Origin: Cytophagaceae bacterium
Lineage (GTDB): Bacteria > Bacteroidota > Bacteroidia > Cytophagales > Spirosomataceae
Direction of reading: 5' to 3'
DNA length: 64,000 nt
Assembly (NCBI GenBank): GCA_027491195.1
Contig: JAIXWQ010000011.1
Coordinates: forward strand, 248,001 to 312,000
Below are positions 16,405 through 25,244 of the stretch, piece after piece (the stretch's first letter is position 1; every line of letters starts with the position of its first letter). A program made the translations under genes and the position numbers. The notes below the pieces were generated by a model, which had not been told where the DNA came from, did no database searches, and was given only the letters and a program-made list of their open reading frames with translations.

Positions 16405-17709
16405 ATGAAAAGAATATTTATCGCCTTATTCCTATTTGTGCCCTTGTTTTTACAGGCCCAGATCAAGAGTGGTCCCATGTTAGGCTATTCAGAAATGAAG
16501 GAGGTTTTAGTTTGGGTCCAAACGGAGAAAGCCGCTGACGTGAGTATTCAATACTGGGAAAAAGGCAATAAAACTGTCCATAAAACCGAACCCATTCACA
16601 CGGAGAAATCGACGGCCTATATCGCTCGCATCATCGCAGATGAGGTTTCAATGGGAAAGAAATACGAATACGAAGTGCTCGTGAATGGCAAAAAAATGGC
16701 GTTTGATTATGCCTTGGAATTCCAAACTCAGGAACTTTGGCAATACCGAAAAGATCCACCTGCTTTCTCCTTTATTTTCGGGACATGCAATTATGTAAAT
16801 GAAGAGGCGACAGACCGTCCAGGTAGAGGATATGGCGGTGCTGATGAAGTTTATGCAGCCATGCATGCGAAGAAACCTGATTTTATGCTGTGGGGTGGCG
16901 ATAATTTCTATTACCGTGAACCTGATTACACACGAACTGGCATGATTCATCGCAATGACCACGCGAGAGCAGTAAAATCGATGCAGCCCTTGTTAGCGAA
17001 TGTACACCAATATGCGATTTGGGATGATCACGATTATGGCCCAAATGACGCAGACCGCTCATTTCCATTAAAGTATACGTCGCTTGAGATGTTTAAACTC
17101 TACTGGGGTAATCCTAATTTTGTATTCCCAAATGAGGGTATCACGGGTAAATTTCAGTGGGCGGACGTCGAATTTTTCCTAATGGATGACCGCTGGAATA
17201 AAGCTCCGAACGAGTTAAATGATCCGAACAAAGACTATTGGGGTGCGAAACAAATGACTTGGTTGTTAGATCAATTGTCTACCTCTAAAGCGAGTTTCAA
17301 AGTTATCGTCAACGGTGGACAGGTGATTAGTCCTGCCAAAGTATTCGAAAACATGGCGAATTATGAGGCAGAGAGAACATATTTGTTAAAAGAACTAAAG
17401 AACCGTAAAATCCCTGGCGTACTCTTTTTAAGCGGTGATCGCCACATCTCTAACCTGAATAAATTAGAGCGAGAAGGCACTTATCCCTTATATGATTTGA
17501 CCGTTTCGCCGATGACTGCTGGAAAAGCGGATGCTGTGAAGCAAGATTATAATGCGACACTCGTGGAAGGGACTTTGGTACAAGAAAGAGCCTTCTCTAA
17601 AATAGAAGTTACCGGCCCGTTAAAAGATAGAACGTTGACCATTACATTATTCAATGTAAAAGGCGAAGTTTTATGGACCAAAGAAATTAAATCGAATCAA
17701 TTAAAATAG
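16405..17709 (+). CDS. PhoD-family alkaline phosphatase / phosphodiesterase
   Basis: A 434-aa secreted metallophosphoesterase. A signal peptide (MKRIFIALFLFVPLFLQAQ) is followed by a fibronectin-like N-terminal domain (about 25-115) and a PhoD catalytic domain with GTCNY, GGDNFYYREPDY, the WDDHDYGPND motif and LSGDRHISNL. PhoD enzymes release phosphate from phosphodiesters and monoesters in the periplasm using Ca/Fe. The metal-ligand motifs look complete. The OsmC and thyA genes follow with one-base gaps, so a three-gene transcript is likely. Confidence 0.88.
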   Translation: MKRIFIALFLFVPLFLQAQIKSGPMLGYSEMKEVLVWVQTEKAADVSIQYWEKGNKTVHKTEPIHTEKSTAYIARIIADEVSMGKKYEYEVLVNGKKMAFDYALEFQTQELWQYRKDPPAFSFIFGTCNYVNEEATDRPGRGYGGADEVYAAMHAKKPDFMLWGGDNFYYREPDYTRTGMIHRNDHARAVKSMQPLLANVHQYAIWDDHDYGPNDADRSFPLKYTSLEMFKLYWGNPNFVFPNEGITGKFQWADVEFFLMDDRWNKAPNELNDPNKDYWGAKQMTWLLDQLSTSKASFKVIVNGGQVISPAKVFENMANYEAERTYLLKELKNRKIPGVLFLSGDRHISNLNKLEREGTYPLYDLTVSPMTAGKADAVKQDYNATLVEGTLVQERAFSKIEVTGPLKDRTLTITLFNVKGEVLWTKEIKSNQLK

Positions 17710-17710
17710 C

Positions 17711-18148
17711 ATGGAAGTAGTATTAAATCGCCTAGATCAGGATTTTCATTTTGAGGCCAAAGGCTCCTCTCCCATTCCAGTTCACATCGACGCGGCGGAA
17801 GGAATTGGAGGACACAATGCGGGCGCCAGACCTATGGAGCTCTTATTAATGGGTTTAGGTGGATGTACTGCCATCGATGTTATCTTAATCTTAAAGAAAC
17901 AACGACAAATCGTGGAGGACTTTCAAATTCGCGTGCAAGGAGATCGGGAGAAGATTGAAGGAACAGAGAAAACTCCATTCCGTAGCATCAACATTCAATT
18001 TGAATTAAAGGGTACAATCGATGGCAACAAAGCTTTGAAAGCCATCCAAATGTCTATGGACAAATATTGCTCCGCCACCGCTCAATTAGAGCCTAGCGCC
18101 ACCATTACTCATACTTTAGTTTTAAACGGAGAAAAATTCGAAGCCTAA
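17711..18148 (+). CDS. OsmC-family peroxiredoxin-like protein
   Basis: A 145-aa protein of the OsmC/Ohr fold. The two family cysteines are seen in [13 protein letters not shown] and [12 protein letters not shown]. Members reduce organic hydroperoxides, but this branch (YhfA-like) has no proven substrate. It starts one base after phoD and ends one base before thyA. Confidence 0.85.
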   Translation: MEVVLNRLDQDFHFEAKGSSPIPVHIDAAEGIGGHNAGARPMELLLMGLGGCTAIDVILILKKQRQIVEDFQIRVQGDREKIEGTEKTPFRSINIQFELKGTIDGNKALKAIQMSMDKYCSATAQLEPSATITHTLVLNGEKFEA

Positions 18149-18149
18149 T

Positions 18150-18944
18150 ATGCAAGCTTACTTAGATTTATTAACCCACATTAAGGAAAACGGAACGTTT
18201 AAATCTGACCGTACGGGAACAGGTACAACGAGTGTTTTTGGCTACCAAATGCGCTTCAATCTAGAAGAGGGCTTTCCATTAGTCACCACCAAAAAAACAC
18301 ACCTAAAATCCATCATTCACGAACTTTTATGGTTCTTAAATGGCGAAACAAACATTGGGTACCTAACAGAAAATGGGGTACGCATTTGGGATGAATGGGC
18401 AGACGCAAATGGTGACCTTGGTCCCGTGTATGGAAAACAGTGGAGAAGCTGGGAAGGTGCAAATGGTGTCGTTATTGACCAAATCAAAGAAGCCGTTCAC
18501 ACCCTAAAAACTAATCCAGATTCTCGTCGCATCATTGTAAGTGCTTGGAACGTTGCTGACTTGCCTAAAATGGCTTTAATGCCCTGCCACGCCTTCTTTC
18601 AATTTTACGTAGCGAACGGCAAACTATCTTGTCAATTATACCAACGCTCAGCCGATGTATTCTTAGGAGTTCCATTCAACATCGCTTCTTATGCCTTGTT
18701 AACCATGATGATGGCACAAGTTTGCGATTTAGGACTTGGAGATTTCATTTGGACTGGAGGAGACACGCACCTCTATAGCAATCACATGGAACAGGTAGAT
18801 CTGCAATTAACTAGAACTCCTCGTGCTTTGCCTACGATGAAAATCAATCCCAACGTGAAAGATATCTTAGACTTCAAATACGAAGACTTCACACTGGAGG
18901 GATATGATCCTTATCCGGGGATTAAAGCGCCGGTAGCTGTTTAA
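18150..18944 (+). CDS. thyA: Thymidylate synthase
   Basis: A 264-aa enzyme, the same length as the Escherichia coli protein. It has catalytic C146 in [11 protein letters not shown], the phosphate-binding [11 protein letters not shown], and [18 protein letters not shown]. It converts dUMP to dTMP using methylene-tetrahydrofolate. No folA follows; the gene is last in the plus-strand run and is followed by a composite heptamer/terminator element. Confidence 0.97.
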   Translation: MQAYLDLLTHIKENGTFKSDRTGTGTTSVFGYQMRFNLEEGFPLVTTKKTHLKSIIHELLWFLNGETNIGYLTENGVRIWDEWADANGDLGPVYGKQWRSWEGANGVVIDQIKEAVHTLKTNPDSRRIIVSAWNVADLPKMALMPCHAFFQFYVANGKLSCQLYQRSADVFLGVPFNIASYALLTMMMAQVCDLGLGDFIWTGGDTHLYSNHMEQVDLQLTRTPRALPTMKINPNVKDILDFKYEDFTLEGYDPYPGIKAPVAV

Positions 18945-18960
18945 ATTTTTCATTATTTTA

Positions 18961-19107
18961 AAGAATAAAGCACAAAGAATAAAGCATAGAGTTGGAATCG
19001 CCTTCAGCGATTATTTCAGAAACATATTTATAAAAAAAGGGATCGAATTTCGACCCCTTTTTTTTTTTCAAATTTATTCTTTGTGCTTTATGCTCTATGC
19101 TTTAAAT
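18961..19107. repeat. Composite inverted heptamer element (locus E)
   Basis: Left array 18961-18995 (AAGAATA, AAGCACA, AAGAATA, AAGCATA, GAGTTGG), a small hairpin ATCGC-N5-GCGAT, a terminator (19032-19068), then right array 19073-19107 (TTTATTC, TTTGTGC, TTTATGC, TCTATGC, TTTAAAT). The right array is the reverse complement of the left. It fills the convergent thyA/SurA-like gap and has the same order of parts as loci F and G. Confidence 0.82.
19032..19068. terminator. Bidirectional rho-independent terminator
   Basis: A7GGG, an inner TCGA...TCGA pairing, and CCCC followed by a long T run; lies between convergent thyA and the SurA-like gene. Confidence 0.82.
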
Positions 19108-19110
19108 TGT

Positions 19111-20466
19111 TTACTCCTGCCCCTCCGAGCTCAGAATCCTACAATCCTTATACTCATCATCGATAAAGATAAAGACATCCTCCTTCGCCTTCATGAACCA
19201 TTTTTCGATGGCGTTATTCTTTTTGCGTGATAGGGTAATTTGAGCTAGTTTTTGGTAATCATCCTTCAAGTTCGCAAAGTGTGGTGGATGCTTCGCTTTA
19301 AAATACAGAATACGAACAGCAGAACGTCCATCATCCGTACGGAAAGGAATGGGTGCTGAAATAGTCCCCACCTTCATCGAATCCAAGGCAAAGAAAAGTG
19401 CCGGATCCATCGTGCCATCATAGGCTAAACGATTTCCTCCATTTGATGCATCCATAAGAACTCCACCGGCATCTTGCGTGGCTTTGTCCTCTGAGAATTC
19501 TTTAGCGGCCTTTTCGAAGGTAGTTGAATCGCGTTGTACTAATACTCGAATGCTATCCAGGAATTTAGTAGGCTCTGTTAAATCTAATTTCTGGTAATCA
19601 GGACGCAAAAGAATATGGCGCGCATGGTATTCTTGACCTCTGATTTCTAATAACTGGATTAAGTGAAATCCGAATTCAGATTCAACTACGTCAGATAGTT
19701 GATTCGGTTTCAAACGTAGTGCCGCGGCCTCGAAAGGTGCCACCATAGCACCACGCTTTGCAAATCCTAAGTCTCCACCGCGTTTTCCTGAGCCTAAATC
19801 TTCTGAGTGTACTTTGGCTAAATCTTCAAAACTTTCACCCTTTTCTACTCTTCTACGGAAATCCAAAAGCTTTGCGTACAACTCTTCTTTTTGATTCTTG
19901 TTCGGCTTCGCGAGGCGAATAATGTGACTTATTTCAACTTCTGCAGGTAAATAAGGCAGAGAATCGCGTGGGATTTCGTTGAAAAAAGCGGCTACTTCTT
20001 TGGGAGTAATTTTGACATCATCAGTAATTTTGTCTTGCATTTTACGGCCTGTCAATTGCTCTTTTAAAGAAGAACGTAAATCCTCTTTCAAGGTAGCAAT
20101 CGATTTACCATAAGCCTCTACAATGTTTTTGGCAGAGCCATATTGGCCTTCCATTTGCTCCATACGGCTAGTCAGTTCCGCGTCGATACGCTTGTCGTCA
20201 ACGATAACGGAGTCAATCTCCGCCTTCGCTAACATCAATTTGTTGACCACTAATCCCTCTAAAATTTGGCAACGATTAGGCGTATTTGCTTGCCCACTTG
20301 TAATGTATTGCTGGTATTGACCCTCCACCTCTGACTTCAGAATGAAGTAATTATCTACCTTCACAATGATGCGATCTAGTACATTTTTATTCTCTACTTC
20401 TTGTGCATGAGTAGCTAAACTACTCAACACAAAGCACACACCTAAAACCCAACGAGTCAATTTCAT
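19111..20466 (-). CDS. SurA-like periplasmic peptidylprolyl isomerase/chaperone
   Basis: A 451-aa protein with a signal peptide (cleavage near ATHAQ, residue 22), a SurA-type N-terminal helical chaperone region with VLDRIIVKVDNYFILKSEVE, and two parvulin (PpiC) domains at about 176-275 and 280-385 (VEISHIIRL, FGFHLIQLLEI, YHARHILLRP). It should assist folding of outer-membrane beta-barrels. It starts four bases after the larger parvulin gene, so the two are one operon read from the box at 22742-22749. Confidence 0.87.
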   Translation of the reverse strand: MKLTRWVLGVCFVLSSLATHAQEVENKNVLDRIIVKVDNYFILKSEVEGQYQQYITSGQANTPNRCQILEGLVVNKLMLAKAEIDSVIVDDKRIDAELTSRMEQMEGQYGSAKNIVEAYGKSIATLKEDLRSSLKEQLTGRKMQDKITDDVKITPKEVAAFFNEIPRDSLPYLPAEVEISHIIRLAKPNKNQKEELYAKLLDFRRRVEKGESFEDLAKVHSEDLGSGKRGGDLGFAKRGAMVAPFEAAALRLKPNQLSDVVESEFGFHLIQLLEIRGQEYHARHILLRPDYQKLDLTEPTKFLDSIRVLVQRDSTTFEKAAKEFSEDKATQDAGGVLMDASNGGNRLAYDGTMDPALFFALDSMKVGTISAPIPFRTDDGRSAVRILYFKAKHPPHFANLKDDYQKLAQITLSRKKNNAIEKWFMKAKEDVFIFIDDEYKDCRILSSEGQE

Positions 20467-20470
20467 ATAA

Positions 20471-22723
20471 TTAATTTTTCAGTATTTTTTCTAATTCTGC
20501 CGTATGGATGACAACCGGATATTGTTGCTTTAATTTAGCAACCCACTCTTTTTCAAGACGTTCTTGCAAGGCTCTAATCACTAATCCCCTAGCCTCTTCA
20601 AATGATCTGATTCGCTCTGGTTCTACTTTCTTTATTTCCACCTGAGCAAACTTACCAGCAGCTTCATAAGATTTAACCCCTAAAGACCAATCAACACTAT
20701 CCACAACTGAAGATACCCCCTTTTTAAAATAGCCTTCTTTTGCCTCTAAACTTCCCGGCTTTAAGGCATTAAAGCGCTTAACTACATCTTCCATACTAGA
20801 TGAGAAGAAACGGAAAGAAACACGTGCATTCTTAGTCTTCACGGTCTTAGAAGCCGCTTTTAGATTCGCCTCATCCTTTTGAATGATACGCTGTGATGAA
20901 ATACCTTTGGAATTCAAATAAGCGACCACTTTATTTACCCTTGCTTCTGAAAGAGAATCTGCCTCAGAGGCATCTCTATGACCAGAAATCTCAACGACAT
21001 AATCCACATTCTTAGCCATCGTTAAGAACAATTCCGCCGCTAATTTCGACGCTGGCTCTTCTAATTTCGATTCTTTCAAGGCAAAGCTGATATCCGAGAA
21101 TTTCTTATTCATCGGATAAGGACTTTGTTTCAATAAGTCCAAAGCCTCTTTCAGCGTTTTCTGTGTATCGGCCACCACTAATTTAGCTTCAACCCGTGCC
21201 GGCATCATGAATTGTGCCTTGTTCTCTTGGTAAAATTTAGCTTGGCTTAGTGAATCTAACGACTTTTCAAAAATCTCACGATCCGTCATTTTACTGAACA
21301 AACTTCCTTCTAAGAATTCGGCCATCTGCTCCTTGAAAGCAGGATATTTACTTTCTAAATTCGCTTCTTCGGCCTGTAAAGTCTCTTTCTCGATTAACTC
21401 TTCTAAATAGGATTGCTCAGAAACGCTAGGCAGATAACCTAAAGATTTAATTCGACGTTTTTGCTGTGCTTGCACATGTGCATAAAAATCGCCTACCGTA
21501 TAGTTCTTATCTAAAACACTGAAAATTACTTCTTGTAAGAAAGGTTCTGAACCGGTGCGTTCCACCGACATTCTCTCAAAAGCGGCCTTTTTAACGGCTT
21601 CCTGAACTTTCACCTTATTCTCAATGCGCACCCGCTTCAGGAAGGCATGTCTGATTAAACCTTGTCGATCTGCATCTGTCAGCACTTTTTGCTTGATAAA
21701 TTCAGACATATCTTCATAGGTCAAAAGAGGCTTTTTATCGACCAGTTTAAACAATTGCCAGCCTAAATTCGTCCGAATAGGTTTAGACAAATCCCCTATC
21801 TTCTCTAAGCCAAATAAAGCGTCTTGCAATTCCTCGCTTAAATCAGATGAAAAATACCAACGTCTAATTTCACCCCCACGCCCTCTAGAATAAGGATCTT
21901 CCGAATAATTCTTGCAGACCAACTCAAAACTTTCGCCAGCCTTTAAATAGGCTTCCACTTGTTCAATTTTCTTCTTAGCCTCTACTTGCAAACTAGCTGG
22001 AGCATCTACCGCAGCTGAAACAATAATATGAGCTAAACGAATTTTTCCTGAATTAGGACGTTGGTTGTTAATCTTGATGAGGTGGTAACCACTCGGAGTC
22101 CTAAATGGCTTAGAATACTCTCCTATTCCTACCGAATACACCGCATTTTCAAAGTCATAGTCAGTTTGCAAAGAGGTAATAAAACCTAAAGCGCCGCCTT
22201 TAGGGGCAGACAACTCATCTTCAGAGAATTTAATAGCTAATGTGGCGAAGTCTTCACCAGCTTTCAACTTTTGATATAGATTATCAATTTTTTGGAAGGC
22301 GATGAGTGTATCCGCTGGCGTAGGATTATCGCCTAATTTTACCAAGATTTGGCTTACCTTCTTTTCTTCCTTCATCCGCTGATAAGCCTGTTTTACCAGC
22401 ATATCAAGGGTAGGCAGATCAACTAAATACGGAGTTGCTAGTTCCTTTCTAAAACTCGCATATTCCTCTTTAAAATCAGGTTCCTCCGCTAATTTTTCCT
22501 GCTCCGCAGCGACAATTTTCAATTGATAATCGATGTAATCCGATAAAAAAGCCGCTTGATTTTCTTTGGTAATACTATCCGACTCTAAAAGCGGCTTGTA
22601 TACTTGTAAGAAACTCTCGGCTGATATCTTTTTAGGGCCTATCTGAATAGGAAAAGCGCTTTGTGCCAAACTGGCAAAAGGCAGACACAAGATAAAACCT
22701 ATAACAAATTTAAAATCCTTCAT
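20471..22723 (-). CDS. Large periplasmic parvulin protein with an inserted OmpA-like domain
   Basis: A 750-aa secreted protein (signal peptide ending ASLAQ). Two parvulin domains lie at about 115-225 (KVSQILVKLG, GYHLIKI) and 228-335 (RLAHIIVSA, GWQLFKL). Near residues 570-645 is an OmpA/MotB-like segment: VEISGHRDASEADSLSEARV then NARVSFRF. The C-terminus (SFEEARGLVIRALQERLEKEW) resumes a foldase-like tail. The combination suggests a foldase that may touch peptidoglycan, which is inference. Key parvulin catalytic residues are only partly conserved, so it may be mainly a chaperone. Confidence 0.82.
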   Translation of the reverse strand: MKDFKFVIGFILCLPFASLAQSAFPIQIGPKKISAESFLQVYKPLLESDSITKENQAAFLSDYIDYQLKIVAAEQEKLAEEPDFKEEYASFRKELATPYLVDLPTLDMLVKQAYQRMKEEKKVSQILVKLGDNPTPADTLIAFQKIDNLYQKLKAGEDFATLAIKFSEDELSAPKGGALGFITSLQTDYDFENAVYSVGIGEYSKPFRTPSGYHLIKINNQRPNSGKIRLAHIIVSAAVDAPASLQVEAKKKIEQVEAYLKAGESFELVCKNYSEDPYSRGRGGEIRRWYFSSDLSEELQDALFGLEKIGDLSKPIRTNLGWQLFKLVDKKPLLTYEDMSEFIKQKVLTDADRQGLIRHAFLKRVRIENKVKVQEAVKKAAFERMSVERTGSEPFLQEVIFSVLDKNYTVGDFYAHVQAQQKRRIKSLGYLPSVSEQSYLEELIEKETLQAEEANLESKYPAFKEQMAEFLEGSLFSKMTDREIFEKSLDSLSQAKFYQENKAQFMMPARVEAKLVVADTQKTLKEALDLLKQSPYPMNKKFSDISFALKESKLEEPASKLAAELFLTMAKNVDYVVEISGHRDASEADSLSEARVNKVVAYLNSKGISSQRIIQKDEANLKAASKTVKTKNARVSFRFFSSSMEDVVKRFNALKPGSLEAKEGYFKKGVSSVVDSVDWSLGVKSYEAAGKFAQVEIKKVEPERIRSFEEARGLVIRALQERLEKEWVAKLKQQYPVVIHTAELEKILKN

Positions 22724-22741
22724 TCTTATTCAATAAGCCAA

Positions 22742-22749
22742 CAAAATTA
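22742..22749 (-). promoter_or_regulatory. -7 box TAATTTTG for the foldase operon
   Basis: Exact TAnnTTTG match on the minus strand, 18 bp before the ATG at 22723. A TTG lies 14 bp upstream, shorter than usual spacing. Confidence 0.45.
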
Positions 22750-22771
22750 CGAATAATCCCTGACAAAACGT

Positions 22772-23422
22772 TTAATCTACTTTTATTTGAATCGAGTACA
22801 CATATTCAAAGTCATCGATGCGAGACCGACCACCCACCCATTTTCCCGTACGAGTAGAGGAGCGAGCTGATTCATAATCCCATTGCGTTTCTGACACACC
22901 TAACAAGTCCTTCAAATCCAGTTCACTAATCCAATCTAAACCCAGTGAACCGGCCTTCATTCCCCATAAAAACCAAGCCACAGGATTTTCAGCAGAAGTA
23001 ATAGCTAAGGGTAATGCAAAAACTCCACTAACCGCATTAAAGCGGTTCAACCATTTCTTCGTCGGCTGATAATCTTCCAGTTCGAAGAGGGAGAGTTGAA
23101 AACTGGCTTTTTGGCCTGGCTTTAAACGGACAGAAACGGGGTTTATTGTATCGATTCGAATCACCTGGCCCTTCTTCACCTTACCTAAATAGGAGGAGAA
23201 TACTTGAACTGGCGTGATTTTATCTCCCTCTACAATCCCGATCGCACCGACTAATAAAACCTCATCCCCAAAAATTTCTTGAGTATTGAGCACCTGCAAG
23301 CTCTTTGGCATTACTTGTACTACTTTAGCTACTGAAGCCTTAGGTGCTACAATAGCCGTAGAAACTGAATGTCGAACACAGGAAAATAAGCCTATAAAGA
23401 CCAAACAGAGAATTAAACGCAT
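22772..23422 (-). CDS. Putative lipoprotein, function unknown
   Basis: A 216-aa protein starting MRLILCLVFIGLFSCVRHS; the LFSC sequence is a plausible lipobox, giving a membrane-anchored mature protein from Cys15. The rest contains a beta-rich region (GDEVLLVGAIGIVEGDKIT) and a hydrophobic middle (FNAVSGVFALPLAI). No family recognised. ATG 23422 is chosen since it directly precedes the signal; an upstream reading to 23557 would lie wholly inside the agmatine deiminase gene, which this start overlaps by only 10 bp. Confidence 0.6.
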   Translation of the reverse strand: MRLILCLVFIGLFSCVRHSVSTAIVAPKASVAKVVQVMPKSLQVLNTQEIFGDEVLLVGAIGIVEGDKITPVQVFSSYLGKVKKGQVIRIDTINPVSVRLKPGQKASFQLSLFELEDYQPTKKWLNRFNAVSGVFALPLAITSAENPVAWFLWGMKAGSLGLDWISELDLKDLLGVSETQWDYESARSSTRTGKWVGGRSRIDDFEYVYSIQIKVD

Positions 23423-24456
23423 GGAGCTGGTTCTTGCTGAGTCAAACAATGGAAACTTCCTTGTCCCCAAATAATCTCGCGTGCCGACAATCCAATCACC
23501 GGTCGATCGGTGAACAATTTGCGTAGAATAGCTAACGCAACCGAGTCTTGAGGGCAATCGAAAATAGGCACTAAAACCGCTGCATTACAGATATAAAAGT
23601 TCGCATAGGAACCTGGCGCCCTAAATCCATCGATCACGACAGCGTCTGGCATCGGAATCTCCACAATTTGCAAGGGGGATCCATCCAATAAAGTCATTTG
23701 CTTCAATTCAGCTAGGTTAGCGGCTAAAACGGCATGGTTTTCATCCTGCTCGTTTGGTTCCACCATTGCGATAACGGTATTCGCATTAACGAAACGTACC
23801 GTATCGTCAATGTGCCCATCCGTATCGTCCCCTACTATCCCATCAGAAACCCAAAGCACCTGCGAAACGCCATAATAATGACATAAATAGGCTTCAATCT
23901 GGTCCTGCGTCAAGTGCGGGTTGCGATTCGGATTCAACAAACACGAACGACTAGTCAATACCGTACTAGCACCATTAAAGTCCACAGATCCGCCTTCCAT
24001 GATAATTCCTGGAGAGACAAAGTCTAATTGCAAACGGGAGGCAATCGTTTGAGGCAAGGCATTATCATCCGAAAATGGCGGATACTTCCCACCCCAAGCA
24101 TTGTATTCCCAATCCACTAAAAGGCGATCAGAGCATCCTTCTTTCACGAGAAAAGCAGGACCATGATCACGGCACCAAGCGTCATTCGTCGGTTGGATAT
24201 TAAATTCAATTTTTGCTGAATCAATTCCATATACAGGTAATTGGCTCTCCACGAAAGCCTTCAATTCTTCCGAATTTACATTAATTCGCACCTGCTCACC
24301 TTGTGAGATAGCTTTGATCAGGGCAAAATATTCTGGATACATTTGACCTAGTTTCTCTTCTTGCCAAGAATGATCATTGTGCGGGAATGTTATCCAAGTA
24401 GCGATATGAGGGTGCCACTCGGCAGGGAAAAAGTATCCTTGTTCTTTTGGAAACAT
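23413..24456 (-). CDS. aguA: Agmatine deiminase / peptidylarginine deiminase family protein
   Basis: A 347-aa pentein-fold enzyme. The family motifs are PTNDAWCRDHGPAF, IMEGGSVDFNG, DDTDGHIDDTVRF and the C-terminal catalytic cysteine in WGQGSFHCLTQQ (about residue 338). It converts agmatine to N-carbamoylputrescine and ammonia. The likely next enzyme, N-carbamoylputrescine amidase, is encoded 24 kb away at 47221-48087. Lies 4 bp after coaX in an operon with nadE. Confidence 0.92.
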   Translation of the reverse strand: MFPKEQGYFFPAEWHPHIATWITFPHNDHSWQEEKLGQMYPEYFALIKAISQGEQVRINVNSEELKAFVESQLPVYGIDSAKIEFNIQPTNDAWCRDHGPAFLVKEGCSDRLLVDWEYNAWGGKYPPFSDDNALPQTIASRLQLDFVSPGIIMEGGSVDFNGASTVLTSRSCLLNPNRNPHLTQDQIEAYLCHYYGVSQVLWVSDGIVGDDTDGHIDDTVRFVNANTVIAMVEPNEQDENHAVLAANLAELKQMTLLDGSPLQIVEIPMPDAVVIDGFRAPGSYANFYICNAAVLVPIFDCPQDSVALAILRKLFTDRPVIGLSAREIIWGQGSFHCLTQQEPAPCV

Positions 24457-24460
24457 CGTC

Positions 24461-25228
24461 TTAGGCTTTTAAACGTTCTGCAATTAGACGCAGACCTTCT
24501 AATGTAATCAATTTATTCACCTCATCGAAATAAGAGGCTAATGGCGTTAAAATAGAGGATAATCCACCAGTAGCCACCACTTTCAAGTCCCCCTTTTTAT
24601 CCTCTTTCACCCGGCTAATCATCTCTTTTACCATACCCACATAGCCCCATAAAATACCTGCTTGAATGGCAGAAACCGTGTCAGTACCCAAGTTAAATTC
24701 GGGCATTTCTAGTGGCACTTCAGGTAATTGAGCTGTTTGAGAGAAAAGTGATTTAACCGCCGTCTTTAAACCAGGGGCAATGGAAACGCCTTCCATTTTA
24801 CCTGATTTATTTACCAGTGTAAAGGTAAGGGCGGTACCAAAATCAACGATAAGCACGTTAGTAGCATAATTTTCATGTGCATAAACCGAATTCGCCACTA
24901 AATCGGAACCGATTTCGTCAGGACTGATCACTTGAATGGCGAGCGATTCATACAAGGCGGGGTTCATGACTTCCGGCATAAATCCTAACCAGATGCTTAA
25001 ACCCTTTAGAATTTGGGGTGAAATGGAAGGTACGACAGAAGATAATAAGGCCAAAGAAGGTAAGGTGTCTCCTAAGTCTTTAAAGGCCCACTCTTTCTTC
25101 ATCCAATTCACTACCCCATTTGCACTCCAAGGCTGGTGGGTGGGCGTTCGTAATACCGCTTTCCAGGTCTGATTCTCATAAAAACCAAACACAATATCCG
25201 TGTTCCCTATGTCTACCACTAATAACAT
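24461..25228 (-). CDS. coaX: Type III pantothenate kinase
   Basis: A 255-aa ASKHA-fold kinase for the first step of coenzyme A synthesis. It starts MLLVVDIGNTDIVFGFYE (phosphate-1 loop), has the PDEIGSDLVAN region with the conserved Asp, VDFGTALTFTLV (phosphate-2 loop), and VVATGGLSSIL. The residue after the conserved Asp is Leu rather than the common Arg; I read this as lineage variation. Located between nadE (16 bp) and aguA (4 bp). Confidence 0.93.
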   Translation of the reverse strand: MLLVVDIGNTDIVFGFYENQTWKAVLRTPTHQPWSANGVVNWMKKEWAFKDLGDTLPSLALLSSVVPSISPQILKGLSIWLGFMPEVMNPALYESLAIQVISPDEIGSDLVANSVYAHENYATNVLIVDFGTALTFTLVNKSGKMEGVSIAPGLKTAVKSLFSQTAQLPEVPLEMPEFNLGTDTVSAIQAGILWGYVGMVKEMISRVKEDKKGDLKVVATGGLSSILTPLASYFDEVNKLITLEGLRLIAERLKA

Positions 25229-25244
25229 GTATACCGTGTTTTAA

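Noticed and set aside
16365-16478. Longer LysA reading frame
   Set aside because: It would run through the TATCTTTG promoter box and into the divergent phoD signal peptide region.
23423-23557. Extended N-terminus of the lipoprotein gene at 22772
   Set aside because: It would lie entirely inside the conserved C-terminus of agmatine deiminase and hide the lipobox signal peptide.
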